Shown here: piece by piece, positions 17,231-25,956 of the stretch
Layout: every line of letters begins with the position of its first letter
Position numbering within the stretch: position 1 is the stretch's first letter
DNA from: Imhoffiella purpurea
GTDB lineage: Bacteria; Pseudomonadota; Gammaproteobacteria; Chromatiales; Chromatiaceae
NCBI RefSeq assembly: GCF_000585215.1
Contig: NZ_AONC01000031.1
Span: 1 to 49,215, forward strand
DNA: 49,215 nt
Direction of reading: 5' to 3'
The notes under the pieces: model-generated
What the model was told of the DNA's origin: nothing
Seen by the model: the letters and a program-made list of their open reading frames with translations, nothing else
The model's database searches: none
Program-made: the position numbers and the translations under genes

Positions 17231-17782
17231 TCAACTGTGGGCCTGCTCGTAGAGGCTGCGATAGAGTGCTCGGAAACGGACGGAATCCGGATCGCCGAAC
17301 AGCGGATCCTCGGCGACCGGGGCCTCGGCCTCGATCGCGGCCCAGTCCTCGTCCTCGAGATACTGGAGCGCGATGGGGAATGCCTCGGTCTCTTCCAGCT
17401 GCAGGTGGGCGCGCATGGTGGCCACCAGTTCGCGGCCGTTGGCCTCGACGTCCTCGCGCAGCAGAACCTCCTCGTTGAGGATGCCCTCGAGCGATTTGCG
17501 GAAACGCTTGCTGACGAGGCTCAGCGAGACATGCTGGCGGATCAGGACGTCGAAGACGTCGTGCTGTCCGGCCCCCTTGTCGAGCACGCGACGGAAGATG
17601 ATGTCCTCGGTCGGGTGATGGACGATATCGGCATAGGTGGCCATGTATTCGACCATTTCCTGCATCAGCTCGTAGTCGGGTTCGACCCCGTCATGGAAAC
17701 GGTCGAGCAACTCCTGCAGCAGATCCAGCACGCGGGTCAGACGTGCGTGATCCTGGTTGAGTCTCGTCATGATCGGGTGCAT
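17231..17782 (-). CDS. Hemerythrin-like (HHE) domain protein
   Basis: The 183-residue protein is a single hemerythrin-like four-helix domain. The likely di-iron ligands are His of LNQDHARL near residue 12, His of IVHHPTEDIIF near residue 55, His of IRQHVSLS near residue 82, and His/Glu of MRAHLQLEETEAF near residue 122. Such proteins bind oxygen, nitric oxide or iron, or act in repair of iron-sulfur centres. I chose the ATG at 17782 (protein MHPIMTRL), which is preceded by GAGGAGGAGG at the right distance; the open frame runs ten codons further upstream without support. The gene lies between the potassium channel (45 bases upstream) and hemH (13 bases downstream) in the same putative operon. 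Confidence 0.9.
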   Translation of the reverse strand: MHPIMTRLNQDHARLTRVLDLLQELLDRFHDGVEPDYELMQEMVEYMATYADIVHHPTEDIIFRRVLDKGAGQHDVFDVLIRQHVSLSLVSKRFRKSLEGILNEEVLLREDVEANGRELVATMRAHLQLEETEAFPIALQYLEDEDWAAIEAEAPVAEDPLFGDPDSVRFRALYRSLYEQAHS

Positions 17783-17827
17783 GTGCCTCCTCCTCTGGTA
17801 GGCGAGCAACAATTTCCCAGTATGCCA

Positions 17828-19534
17828 TCATCGCGGTCGTTGCCAAGCGGCGATCCGGCGCCAGACCGGCCCATCGCGACGCGCCTCGCCGGTCGCCACG
17901 TAGCGCAGCGCATGGATGTTCTGCAGGATCCAGTCCATCCGACGGTGCGCCTCCTCCCAGCCGCAGAATAGCAGGCGGTCGCCGAATTCCACCCGGTCGT
18001 CGAGATCCGGCAGCAAAATGCGCTCGTCGTCCCGGATCAAGAGGAGCGGTATCGCCCGCAGACGGAGATCGCGATCCATGGGGTCGCGCAGCAGGGTGCC
18101 GAGCGTAACCGGAAGACGGCCCATCTCGGGATCGTGCAGGGCGAATGCCTCCTCGCGGTCCAGGGTCACCTCCCAGACATAGGGCATGCGCTCGTCGACC
18201 AGCGCGACGATGCGGCTCACCAGCTGGCTCGCCCAGCCCTCGTCCTGAAAGCGCGCCAGGGTGGTGAACTCGGCCAGCAAGGGCGTCACCAGACGGATAC
18301 GGATCCGGTTGGCGATGATGGTGCTGGGATTCATGATGGCGTGCGCACCGACACGGTCGAATAGATGCTGGTTCTGAATGTGGTTCTCGCGCGCGATCAC
18401 GAACAGATCCGGGTTGAGCTCGAGCGCGGTCATGATGATGGAGAGGTTGTCGGCATCGTGATCGGTGCCCGCCACCAGCCCCACCGAGCGCCGGATCTCG
18501 GCCTGCTCCAGGGTGACCGCCTCGGTGCCGCGGCCGTGGACCACCCCCTCGGGCGGAATACCGGTCCGGTGCGGAGATGCCTCGATGACCGAGAGCTCGA
18601 AGCCCTGATCCTTGAGATGCTGATACATGGCCTTGCCGAAGCGTCCATAGCCACAGATGACCCAGCGCCCTTTGGCGGGGGGATAGCGCGGCTCGCTCAG
18701 CGCCTCGCCCCCGAAGCCGGACAGCCAGTCGACCAATAGGGTCTGACAAGGCGCTTGAATGGCAGTCGCGATATAGAGGGCGAATGCATCGAAGGGGTCG
18801 TAGATATGGTCGGTGCCGAAGGAGGCCATGTTGGCCTCGACTTCGTGCGAATCGGCACGGCAGATGACCTTGACCTCGGGCCGCAGCAGCTTGGAGGCGA
18901 TGGCGATCTTGAGGTTGGCCTCGTTGACGTTGGTCAGGGCGACCACCCCCCGGCACATGGGATGACTCATGCCGGCCGATTCGAGCGTCGCCGGACTGCG
19001 GGCGTCCGCGCACAGCGCCGGGACGAACTCGCGCTGATTGTCGAGCTGGAGCAGATTGATGCGGTCGGGATCGATGTCGATCACCACCGCCTGCAGATGG
19101 CGGTCGGTGAGCCCGCGCACCAGTGCGCTGCCGGTCTGGCCATAGCCGCAGATCAGATAGAAGGGCCGTGACAGCCCCCGCACCCGACCGCGGAAGCGCC
19201 GCTCGGCGATCGCCCGCTGCAGCGTGACGTCCTGCAGGAGCGCGATCAGATTGCCGATGGCATAGATCCAGACCGCGACGGTGAAGAAGACGGACCCCGA
19301 GACCCACAGCCTCTGGGCATCGGTGAAGGCATTGGGCAGCTCGCCGAAACCGATGGTCGTCGACATGTAGCTGACGAAATAGAAGGCATGGAAGAGGCTG
19401 ACCTGGGCCGGATGGCCCTCGGCGTCCTGGCCCGGAATCAGCGCCATCCCCGCCATGGCGACGGCATAGACGACGATGAGCGTCAGCAGGGGCGCGCGCA
19501 TCCGTCGCAGGATGAGGAAGAAGATGGTGTCCAC
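17828..19534 (-). CDS. Potassium channel with two RCK/TrkA-N domains
   Basis: The 568-residue product has two membrane helices (about residues 14-33 and 77-100) flanking a pore loop with selectivity filter TTIGFG at 59-64, the GFG variant of the potassium signature. A Rossmann-type RCK domain starts at about 128 (LICGYGQTGSALVRG) and a second at about 312 (WVICGYGRFGKAMYQHL). A C-terminal RCK-C-like part holds IPLLLIRDDERILLPDLDDR. Channels of this design are gated by nucleotides, ligands or cations bound to the RCK ring. The second Rossmann copy means each subunit carries both halves of an RCK pair. The start is supported by GGGGAGG nine bases before the ATG. It follows the small membrane protein gene by 36 bases. 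Confidence 0.92.
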   Translation of the reverse strand: MDTIFFLILRRMRAPLLTLIVVYAVAMAGMALIPGQDAEGHPAQVSLFHAFYFVSYMSTTIGFGELPNAFTDAQRLWVSGSVFFTVAVWIYAIGNLIALLQDVTLQRAIAERRFRGRVRGLSRPFYLICGYGQTGSALVRGLTDRHLQAVVIDIDPDRINLLQLDNQREFVPALCADARSPATLESAGMSHPMCRGVVALTNVNEANLKIAIASKLLRPEVKVICRADSHEVEANMASFGTDHIYDPFDAFALYIATAIQAPCQTLLVDWLSGFGGEALSEPRYPPAKGRWVICGYGRFGKAMYQHLKDQGFELSVIEASPHRTGIPPEGVVHGRGTEAVTLEQAEIRRSVGLVAGTDHDADNLSIIMTALELNPDLFVIARENHIQNQHLFDRVGAHAIMNPSTIIANRIRIRLVTPLLAEFTTLARFQDEGWASQLVSRIVALVDERMPYVWEVTLDREEAFALHDPEMGRLPVTLGTLLRDPMDRDLRLRAIPLLLIRDDERILLPDLDDRVEFGDRLLFCGWEEAHRRMDWILQNIHALRYVATGEARRDGPVWRRIAAWQRPR

Positions 19535-19570
19535 GATGGATTGCCTCCCCGCCGCGACCGAAAGGGACGC

Positions 19571-19954
19571 TCAGCGGCGCAGCATCACGGTCTCGACCAC
19601 CAGGAGCACGACCGACACCACATTGGCGATCATGGCCCCGCCGGAGAGCGAGACCACGCTGGCCATGATCGACTCGGTCATTCCGGCATCCGTGGCGTAG
19701 ACGGCGAAGGTCCAGACCAACGTGGCCGCGATCAGCTGCAGCATGGCGACCAGGCTGGTCGACAGCAGAACGGCACCGATCTGGCTGCGGTCGCCGAACT
19801 TGAGCACCGTGGCGATCATGTTGACCACCACCACGGCGAACAGCTCCCAGGCATGATGATGGTTGGGGTTGTCGAGTTCGCCGACGAAGAAGCCGAAATT
19901 GAGGGTCAGGGCGAGAACGATGAAGAAGCCGAAGACGACCTTCTCTGGGTTCAT
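19571..19954 (-). CDS. Small four-helix membrane protein, DUF6394-like
   Basis: The 127-residue protein has about four membrane helices: VVFGFFIVLALTLNFGFFVG, WELFAVVVVNMIATVL, a central segment with LLSTSLVAMLQLIAATLVW, and MIANVVSVVLLVVETVM at the end. The wording resembles DUF6394 as I remember it, a family of unknown function; I am moderately sure of the name. A conserved patch LDNPNHHHAWELF between helices one and two contains three His residues, a possible metal or regulatory site. It is the first gene of the putative operon with the RCK channel, hemerythrin and ferrochelatase, so a role as an accessory subunit of the channel is a fair inference. Confidence 0.75.
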   Translation of the reverse strand: MNPEKVVFGFFIVLALTLNFGFFVGELDNPNHHHAWELFAVVVVNMIATVLKFGDRSQIGAVLLSTSLVAMLQLIAATLVWTFAVYATDAGMTESIMASVVSLSGGAMIANVVSVVLLVVETVMLRR

Positions 19955-19993
19955 GGACTGGATTTCCTGATTGACGACGGCAACGCGGGGCTA

Positions 19994-20013
19994 TTGTCCC
20001 GGCTCGGGGACAA
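19994..20013 (-). promoter_or_regulatory. Dyad operator candidate before the potassium-channel operon
   Basis: The arms TTGTCCC (19994-20000) and GGGACAA (20007-20013) are perfect inverted copies around six bases, 40-60 bases upstream of the first ATG. On the minus strand a weak TTGCCT/GACAAT promoter pair brackets the dyad with a spacer of about 16. A regulator dimer sitting there would control the channel/hemerythrin/hemH transcript. No specific regulator family is implied. Confidence 0.35.
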
Positions 20014-20120
20014 AAGGCAATGCTCGATGTCCGCCCTTGCGCCGGATGGAGCATCATTGGCGTACACAGCTTCCGGATCAAGCCGTCGACACGACCAGGA
20101 GCCGGCCATGACCGAGAGAT

Positions 20121-20152
20121 CCGATCGCCGGACCGGAACGGCGGGCGATCGG
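20121..20152 (-). terminator. Terminator-like hairpin after cimA
   Basis: The arms CCGATCGCC (20121-20129) and GGCGATCGG (20144-20152) pair perfectly over nine bases around a 14-base loop, 35 bases beyond the cimA stop. No T run follows, so it could be a transcript-end stabiliser rather than a true intrinsic terminator. Confidence 0.4.
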
Positions 20153-20186
20153 AAGATCCGGCCGCAGTGGTCCGGCTCTATCCGTC

Positions 20187-21770
20187 TCAGGCCGGCTCGG
20201 ACTCGGGATTCGCGGCCGCCGTTTCCTCCTTGGGCTCGACCAGGGCCCGATGCATCAGGATGTTGAGCATCCGAACCGTCGCGCCGATGGCGGCGAAAAC
20301 CTGATTGGCATGGACACCGCGGGTGCGCAGCTCGCCCCGATCGGTCTGCCAGGTGATGCTGCACTCGGTCAGCGCGTCCGTACGTCCGCCCTTGGGGATA
20401 CGCACCTCGAAGTCGGATAGGGGCGGCAGCGTCAGCCCCTGCCTCTTGAGGATTCGCGACAAGGCGCTGGTGAAGGCGTCGTAGCCGCCGTTGCCGGTAC
20501 CGGCCGCCGTATAGGTCTGATCGCCGAGCCGGATCTTGATGTTCGCCATGGAGTCCAGGTCCAGACTGGACGCGATGTTGCACGCCAGCAGCTCGGCGTG
20601 ATCGTAGTCCTTGCTCTCCAGCACCTCGGCGATGATGAAGGGCAGATCCTCGGTGGTGATGGTCTTCTTGGAATCGCCGAGCTCGACGATCCGCTTGAGG
20701 ACCTTGCGCTGGTTCTCCTCCGAGAGATGGATGTCCAGGCGCTCCAGGTTCTTGGCCAGAGATGCCTTGCCGGCGAGCTTGCCGAGCGCGTACTTGCGCC
20801 GGCGGGCGAAGCGCTCGGGCGACAGCCGGCTGTGATAGAGGCTGCCCTTCTTGTCGCCGTCGGCATGGATGCCAGCGGTCTGGGTGAAGACGTCGGCGCC
20901 GACGATGGGCGCGTTATCGGCGATGCGCTTGCCCGAAAAATATTCGACCAGCTCGCTGGCCCGCGCCAGGTGGGTCTCGTCGATGCCGATCTCGAATCCG
21001 AGCTGGTCGCGCAGATTGACCGCAACCTCCGCCAGCGAGGCGTTGCCCGCGCGCTCGCCGAGACAGTTGACCGTGCAGTGCACGGCGGCGGCGCCGGCCT
21101 GGGCCGCGGCGATCACGTTGGCCGTGGCGAGCCCGTAGTCGTTGTGGGGATGGAAGTCGAACTGGAGTCCCGGGAAGCGCTGCACCATGTCCGACACGGC
21201 GGCGAAGACCCGCTCGGGCGTCATGACCCCGAGCGTATCGGGCAGCATGAAATGTCCGATCCCGAGGTCGGCCAGGCGCTCGACCAGACCGAAGACGTAC
21301 CCGGGACAGTCGCGATAGCCGTTGGACCAGTCCTCGAGATAGAGATTCACCGCCAGGCCGCGCTCGAAGGCCAGATCGAGCGTGGCCCGAACGTCGGCCA
21401 CGTGCTGATCGAGCGTCTTGCCGAGCTGACCGTGACAGTGCTTCTCGCTGCCCTTGGCGAGCAGGTTGAGGACCCGCCCGCCGGTACCCCGGATCCAGTC
21501 GACGCTCTGTCCGCCGTCGACGAACCCCAGCACCTCGACCCGGTCGGCCAGGCCCTTGTCCTCGGCCCAGGCGACGATCTGGGACACGGCATCGGCCTCT
21601 CCGGTCGAGACGCGGGCCGAGGCCACCTCGATGCGGTCGACCCGTACCTGCTCGAGCAGCGCCTTGGCGAGATTGACCTTTTCATCGGGCGAGAAGGAGA
21701 CGCCCTGGGTCTGCTCGCCGTCGCGCAGGGTCGTATCCAGGATGCGGACGTAACGGCTGGATTCGGTCAT
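20187..21770 (-). CDS. cimA: (R)-citramalate synthase
   Basis: The 527-residue enzyme should condense pyruvate and acetyl-CoA to (R)-citramalate, giving 2-oxobutyrate for isoleucine without threonine deaminase. The HMGL-like TIM barrel opens with ILDTTLRDGEQTQGVSFSPD at residue 9. Metal ligands lie in FDFHPHNDYG near residue 205, and the CLGERAGNASL loop is near 235. A LeuA-type regulatory domain occupies about residues 385-510, as expected for isoleucine feedback. The phrase KGSEKHCHGQLGKT fits the CimA branch rather than isopropylmalate or homocitrate synthase, but these relatives cannot be fully excluded by eye. It lies 120 bases after thrC on the same strand, with a terminator-like hairpin between them. 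Confidence 0.88.
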   Translation of the reverse strand: MTESSRYVRILDTTLRDGEQTQGVSFSPDEKVNLAKALLEQVRVDRIEVASARVSTGEADAVSQIVAWAEDKGLADRVEVLGFVDGGQSVDWIRGTGGRVLNLLAKGSEKHCHGQLGKTLDQHVADVRATLDLAFERGLAVNLYLEDWSNGYRDCPGYVFGLVERLADLGIGHFMLPDTLGVMTPERVFAAVSDMVQRFPGLQFDFHPHNDYGLATANVIAAAQAGAAAVHCTVNCLGERAGNASLAEVAVNLRDQLGFEIGIDETHLARASELVEYFSGKRIADNAPIVGADVFTQTAGIHADGDKKGSLYHSRLSPERFARRRKYALGKLAGKASLAKNLERLDIHLSEENQRKVLKRIVELGDSKKTITTEDLPFIIAEVLESKDYDHAELLACNIASSLDLDSMANIKIRLGDQTYTAAGTGNGGYDAFTSALSRILKRQGLTLPPLSDFEVRIPKGGRTDALTECSITWQTDRGELRTRGVHANQVFAAIGATVRMLNILMHRALVEPKEETAAANPESEPA

Positions 21771-21803
21771 GGGGTCGGTCTCACGGACATGGAACGAAAA
21801 CGA

Positions 21804-21833
21804 GGGGCCCGATTCAAAGAATTCGGGCGCCCC
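21804..21833 (-). terminator. Intrinsic terminator between thrC and cimA
   Basis: Read on the minus strand, GGGGCGCCCGAATTC pairs with GAATCGGGCCCC around TTT with a small bulge, and is followed by TCGTTTTCG. It stands between the thrC stop and the cimA start, so it would end the thrC transcript or throttle read-through into cimA. Confidence 0.6.
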
Positions 21834-21890
21834 GCGGAATCGGCCGAGCGTCCCGAACCTGATTGGACACGGAATTGATCTGGAGTCATG

Positions 21891-23282
21891 TCAGACGGCC
21901 GCCTCCAGCGCGCCCTGCAGATGGCCCTTGACGGCCTCGGCAGTGGCGTCCAGCTCGATGCAGCGGCACTCCTTGCCCATGAGTCCCTGCAGCGACGGCG
22001 GCTGAGCCGCCTCCAGACCGATGGCCTCGCCGACCGCCTCGGCGAACTTGGCCGGATGCGCGGTGGCGAGACAGACGACATCGCGCATCCCCCGCGCCGC
22101 GTGCACACCGACCGCGGTATGGGGACAGAGGATGTAGCCGCTGCTGGAGTAGGTGGAGCGGATCTGTTCCAGCGTCTCCTCGTCGGTGACGGCGGCGGCA
22201 GCGAAATCGGCCTCGACCCGGCGGTGGTGCGAGGCATCGACCTCGAGACGGCCGCTGGAGCGCATGTCCTCGAAGAGCGCACGCACCCGGTCGCTGTCGC
22301 CATCCAGCAGATAGTAGAGATAGCGCTCGAAGTTCGAGGCGATCTGGATGTCCATGGCCGGACTCAGGGTCTGGTAGACCCGGTCGCCGACGGCATAGTC
22401 GCCGGTGCGCACGAACCGGGTGAGGATATCGTTGCGGTTGGTCGCGATCACAAGACGCTCGACCGGCAGCCCCATGCGCTTGGCCAGATAGCCGGCGAAG
22501 ACGTCGCCGAAGTTGCCCGTGGGCACGGAGAAACTCACCCGGCGCTCGGGATCGCCGCCGCTGACCCGAGCCCAGGCATGGAAGTAGTAGACGCTCTGGG
22601 CCAGGATGCGCGCCCAGTTGATCGAATTGACCGCCCCCAGGCTGTAGGCCGACTTGAAGGGCAGATCGCCGAACAGGGATTTGACGATCCCCTGGGCATC
22701 GTCGAAGGTCCCGCGCACGGCGATGTTGTGCACGTTTTCGTCCAGGACGCTGGTCATCTGGCGTTCCTGGATCGGCGAGATCCGGCCCTTGGGATGCAGG
22801 ATGAAGATCTGGATGCGTTCCTTGCCCCGCACGCCGTAGATGGCCGCGGATCCGGTGTCGCCCGAGGTGGCGCCGAGAATGTTGAGCCGGCCGCCGCTGC
22901 GCGCCAGCAGGTATTCGAAGAGATTGCCGAGGAACTGCAGGGCCACGTCCTTGAAGGCCGCGGTCGGACCATGGAAGAGCTCGAGGATGCGGTTGCCCCC
23001 CACCTCGACCAGAGGCGTCACCTGCGGATGCGCGAAGGTGGCGTAGGAACGATCGATGAGCGCACGCAGATCCTCGCGCGGAATCTCCTCGCCGATGAAA
23101 GGCGTCATGACCTCCAGCGCCAGCTCCTGGAAACTCAGGCCGGCCCAGGCACGCAACTGGTCGGGGGTGACCTCGGGAATCTCGGCGGGGATCAGCAGAC
23201 CGCCGTCGGTCGCCAGCCCCATCATGACGGCGTCGGCGAAACCGATGGGGGCGATCCCACCGCGGGTGCTCAGATAGTGCAT
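21891..23282 (-). CDS. thrC: Threonine synthase
   Basis: The 463-residue PLP enzyme turns O-phospho-L-homoserine into threonine. It opens with MHYLSTRGGIAPIGFADAV, the typical start of the long (class 2, enterobacterial or fungal-like) ThrC. The PLP lysine is K111 in GPTAAFKDVALQFLGN. The phosphate-binding loop LGATSGDTGSAA is near residue 140, and VPTGNFGDVFAGYLAKRMG near 252. The C-terminal GYILCPHTAVGVHAA is also standard. The gene is preceded by AGAGAGAA close to the ATG. With cimA downstream, threonine and the first isoleucine-specific carbon come from adjacent genes, though the two enzymes serve separate routes. hom and thrB are not in this window. Confidence 0.96.
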   Translation of the reverse strand: MHYLSTRGGIAPIGFADAVMMGLATDGGLLIPAEIPEVTPDQLRAWAGLSFQELALEVMTPFIGEEIPREDLRALIDRSYATFAHPQVTPLVEVGGNRILELFHGPTAAFKDVALQFLGNLFEYLLARSGGRLNILGATSGDTGSAAIYGVRGKERIQIFILHPKGRISPIQERQMTSVLDENVHNIAVRGTFDDAQGIVKSLFGDLPFKSAYSLGAVNSINWARILAQSVYYFHAWARVSGGDPERRVSFSVPTGNFGDVFAGYLAKRMGLPVERLVIATNRNDILTRFVRTGDYAVGDRVYQTLSPAMDIQIASNFERYLYYLLDGDSDRVRALFEDMRSSGRLEVDASHHRRVEADFAAAAVTDEETLEQIRSTYSSSGYILCPHTAVGVHAARGMRDVVCLATAHPAKFAEAVGEAIGLEAAQPPSLQGLMGKECRCIELDATAEAVKGHLQGALEAAV

Positions 23283-23684
23283 TGTTCTCTCTAGAATTTA
23301 ATGATTCGAGCCGACAATGTCGGCGAGCGCGGCTCGAAAGCGATTCAAACCTTGCAGATTAAGAAACCAGCGCCGCAATGACAACCGATCCACCGACCCC
23401 GAAGCAGATACACAACCGCCGACCGCATTCCGGCGCCAGGAATCCTGGAGACAGATCAAACATTGAGCATTGGTCCTTTCGCGTTGACAGAACGGAGAAC
23501 GCGACCAGACAATGCGGTGAGATCCGGTCATTCGGCAGAGATGAGCGGCTCGATATAACAACGAAACGGGGGGGCATATCTGCCAAGTCTTCTCGACCAA
23601 GCCGACCAGCCGCGCCGGTAGGCCAGGTCCTGCCTCGTCACCCCGCCCTTTCCCGCAACGAAAACATTACGGAGCGACACCATC
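23283..23684. other. 402-base divergent promoter region, thrC and symporter genes
   Basis: The gap lies between divergent thrC and the DUF4212/symporter pair. A candidate plus-strand promoter has an exact TTGACA at 23484-23489 and GACAAT at 23508-23513 (spacer 18), leaving a leader of about 165 bases for the symporter transcript. The ribosome site of the DUF4212 gene is CGGAG, ten bases before its ATG. The thrC side shows an AT-rich ATCATTAAATTC stretch near its start. No gene or repeat is seen. Confidence 0.45.
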
Positions 23685-23942
23685 ATGACACAAGACAATA
23701 GGGCGGGTTATTGGAGGGCGAATCTGCGCCTTCTGATCATCCTGCTCATGATCTGGTTCAGCGTCTCATACGGCTTCGGCATACTCCTGGTCGAGCCCTT
23801 GAACGCCATCATGCTCGGCGGCTACCCGCTCGGATTCTGGTTTGCGCAACAGGGATCCATCTACGTCTTCGTGGTGCTCATCTTCGTCTATGCCGGCCTG
23901 ATGAACCGGCTCGACAAGAAATACCACGTCAGCGAAGACTGA
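23685..23942 (+). CDS. DUF4212 small subunit of sodium/solute symporter
   Basis: The 85-residue protein has two membrane helices (about residues 15-35 and 49-73). The diagnostic stretches are YWRANLRLLIILLMIWFSVS, FGILLVEPLNAI and GGYPLGFWFAQQGSIYVFV, followed by NRLDKKYHV. Proteins of this family are encoded directly before a VC_2705-type sodium:solute symporter and are taken to be its small subunit. Here the symporter ATG follows 15 bases after the stop, with GAGGGAG as ribosome site. The pair is thought to import acetate or related organic acids; this rests on family context. Confidence 0.93.
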   Translation: MTQDNRAGYWRANLRLLIILLMIWFSVSYGFGILLVEPLNAIMLGGYPLGFWFAQQGSIYVFVVLIFVYAGLMNRLDKKYHVSED

Positions 23943-23957
23943 GGGAGCCATACCGAC

Positions 23958-25763
23958 ATGAGTGATCTCGATCTCTGGACCTATAGCATCGTGGGCGCGA
24001 CCTTCGCGCTCTACATCGGCATCGCCATCTGGGCGCGCGCCGGAACCACCGGCGAATTCTACGTCGCCGGCGGCGGCGTTCACCCCGTCGCCAACGGCAT
24101 GGCGACCGCGGCGGACTGGATGTCCGCAGCCTCCTTCATCTCGATGGCCGGCCTCATCGCCTTCAACGGCTACGGCGCGTCCGTGTTCCTGATGGGCTGG
24201 ACCGGCGGCTACGTGCTGCTGGCCCTGCTGCTGGCGCCCTATCTGCGCAAGTTCGGCAAATTCACGGTGCCCGAGTTCATCGGCGACCGCTACTACTCGC
24301 AGTCGGCCCGTATCGTCGCGGTCATCTGTCTGATCCTGGCCTCCATCACCTACGTCATCGGCCAGATGAAGGGTATCGGCGTCGCCTTCTCGCGCTTCCT
24401 CGAGGTGCCTTACGACACAGGCCTCTATATCGGCATGGGCATCGTCGCCGTCTACGCGGTCGCCGGCGGCATGAAGGGCATCACCTACACCCAGATCGCC
24501 CAGTACGTGGTGCTCATCTTCGCCTACACCATCCCGGCGATCTTCATCTCGCTGAACCTGACCGGCAACCCGCTTCCGCAGCTCGGTCTCGGCAGCGACT
24601 ACATGGCCGACGGCGGCGCCAGCGGACTGAGCCTGCTCGGCAAGCTGGATCAGGTCGTCACCGATCTGGGCTTCAAGGAATATACCACCCAGGTGATGGG
24701 CAGCACGCTGAACATGTTCGCCTACACCCTGTCGCTGATGATCGGCACCGCCGGCCTTCCGCACGTCATCATCCGCTTCTTCACCGTGCCCAAGGTACGC
24801 GATGCCCGCTATTCGGCCGGCTGGGCACTGGTCTTCATCGCCATCCTCTACACCACGGCACCCGCCGTCGGCGCCATGGCCCGTCTCAACCTGATGGACA
24901 CCATCCAGACCGGACCGATCGGCTCCGAGACCGGCAACCTGGCCTACGACGAGCGCCCGGACTGGTTCAAGAAGTGGGAGGAGACCGGCCTGCTGCAGTA
25001 CGAGGACAAGAACGGCGACGGCCGCATCCAGTACTACAACGACGCCGATCCGGAGTTCGCCGCCAAGGCCGAGTCCTATGGCTGGAAGGGCAACGAGATG
25101 GTGAAGGTCGACCGCGACATCATGGTGCTCGCCAATCCGGAGATCGCGGGACTGCCCGCCTGGGTCATCGCACTGGTGGTCGCCGGCGGTCTGGCCGCGG
25201 CACTCTCCACGGCGGCCGGTCTGCTGCTCGCCATCTCATCGGCCATCTCGCACGACCTGCTCAAGGGCGTCATCGCCAAGGGCATCTCGGAGAAGGCGGA
25301 GCTGACGGCGGGACGCCTGTCCATGATCGTGGCCATCCTGGTCGCCGGCTATTTGGGTCTCAATCCGCCCGGGTTCGCGGCGGGAACCGTGGCCATCGCC
25401 TTCGGCTTGGCGGCCTCCTCGATCTTCCCGGCACTCATGCTCGGCATCTTCGCCAAGCGGATGAACCGTGCCGGGGCGATCGCGGGCATGGTGGCCGGCA
25501 TCACCGTGACCCTGCTCTACGTGTTCCAGCACAAGGGCATCTTCTTCGTCCCGGGCACCGAGTTCCTGATGCCCGAGCTGGGGATGGGGCCGGACTGGTT
25601 CCTGGGCATCTCGCCGAACGCCTTCGGTGCCGTGGGCGCGGTGGTCAACTTCGCCGTCGCCATCCTGGTCTCGGCCGTGACCGCTCCCCCGCCGGAGCAT
25701 ATCCAGCATCTGGTCGAGGACGTTCGCGTTCCGCGTGGAGCCGGCGCGGCGGTGGATCATTGA
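23958..25763 (+). CDS. Sodium:solute symporter, VC_2705 type (acetate-like substrate)
   Basis: The 601-residue carrier has 13-14 membrane helices with the SSS pattern: AGGGVHPVANGMATAADWMS near residue 28, FTVPEFIGDRYYSQSARIVA near 103, and GLPHVIIRFFTVPKVRDARY near 265. Between two helices (about residues 315-385) lies a hydrophilic insert characteristic of this subgroup. It contains DKNGDGRIQY, which has the D-x-N-x-D-G spacing of an EF-hand calcium loop. Related carriers take up acetate, pyruvate or propionate. The gene cluster downstream (regulator, exonuclease, acetyl-CoA synthetase) fits acetate. A strong terminator follows 27 bases after the stop, so the next gene starts a new transcript or relies on read-through. 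Confidence 0.92.
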   Translation: MSDLDLWTYSIVGATFALYIGIAIWARAGTTGEFYVAGGGVHPVANGMATAADWMSAASFISMAGLIAFNGYGASVFLMGWTGGYVLLALLLAPYLRKFGKFTVPEFIGDRYYSQSARIVAVICLILASITYVIGQMKGIGVAFSRFLEVPYDTGLYIGMGIVAVYAVAGGMKGITYTQIAQYVVLIFAYTIPAIFISLNLTGNPLPQLGLGSDYMADGGASGLSLLGKLDQVVTDLGFKEYTTQVMGSTLNMFAYTLSLMIGTAGLPHVIIRFFTVPKVRDARYSAGWALVFIAILYTTAPAVGAMARLNLMDTIQTGPIGSETGNLAYDERPDWFKKWEETGLLQYEDKNGDGRIQYYNDADPEFAAKAESYGWKGNEMVKVDRDIMVLANPEIAGLPAWVIALVVAGGLAAALSTAAGLLLAISSAISHDLLKGVIAKGISEKAELTAGRLSMIVAILVAGYLGLNPPGFAAGTVAIAFGLAASSIFPALMLGIFAKRMNRAGAIAGMVAGITVTLLYVFQHKGIFFVPGTEFLMPELGMGPDWFLGISPNAFGAVGAVVNFAVAILVSAVTAPPPEHIQHLVEDVRVPRGAGAAVDH

Positions 25764-25790
25764 TCCGTCACGCCTGACCTCCACCTAGAC

Positions 25791-25815
25791 AAGCCCCGCT
25801 TCGGCGGGGCTTTTT
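25791..25815 (+). terminator. Rho-independent terminator after the symporter
   Basis: AGCCCCGC and GCGGGGCT pair around a TTCG tetraloop (25792-25811), followed by TTTTT. This is a textbook intrinsic terminator for the DUF4212/symporter transcript. Confidence 0.92.
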
Positions 25816-25956
25816 CGCAGACATGGCCCGACGAGGCGACGCCGGAACCGGCGTGCGCGCAAAGATCCGAATCACGGCCGCTGCCGACGCAGCCGAAATT
25901 CCTACGATGCGTTCCAGTCGACCGGTTTCCCGATTGCAACGACAGGGTATATCGCG

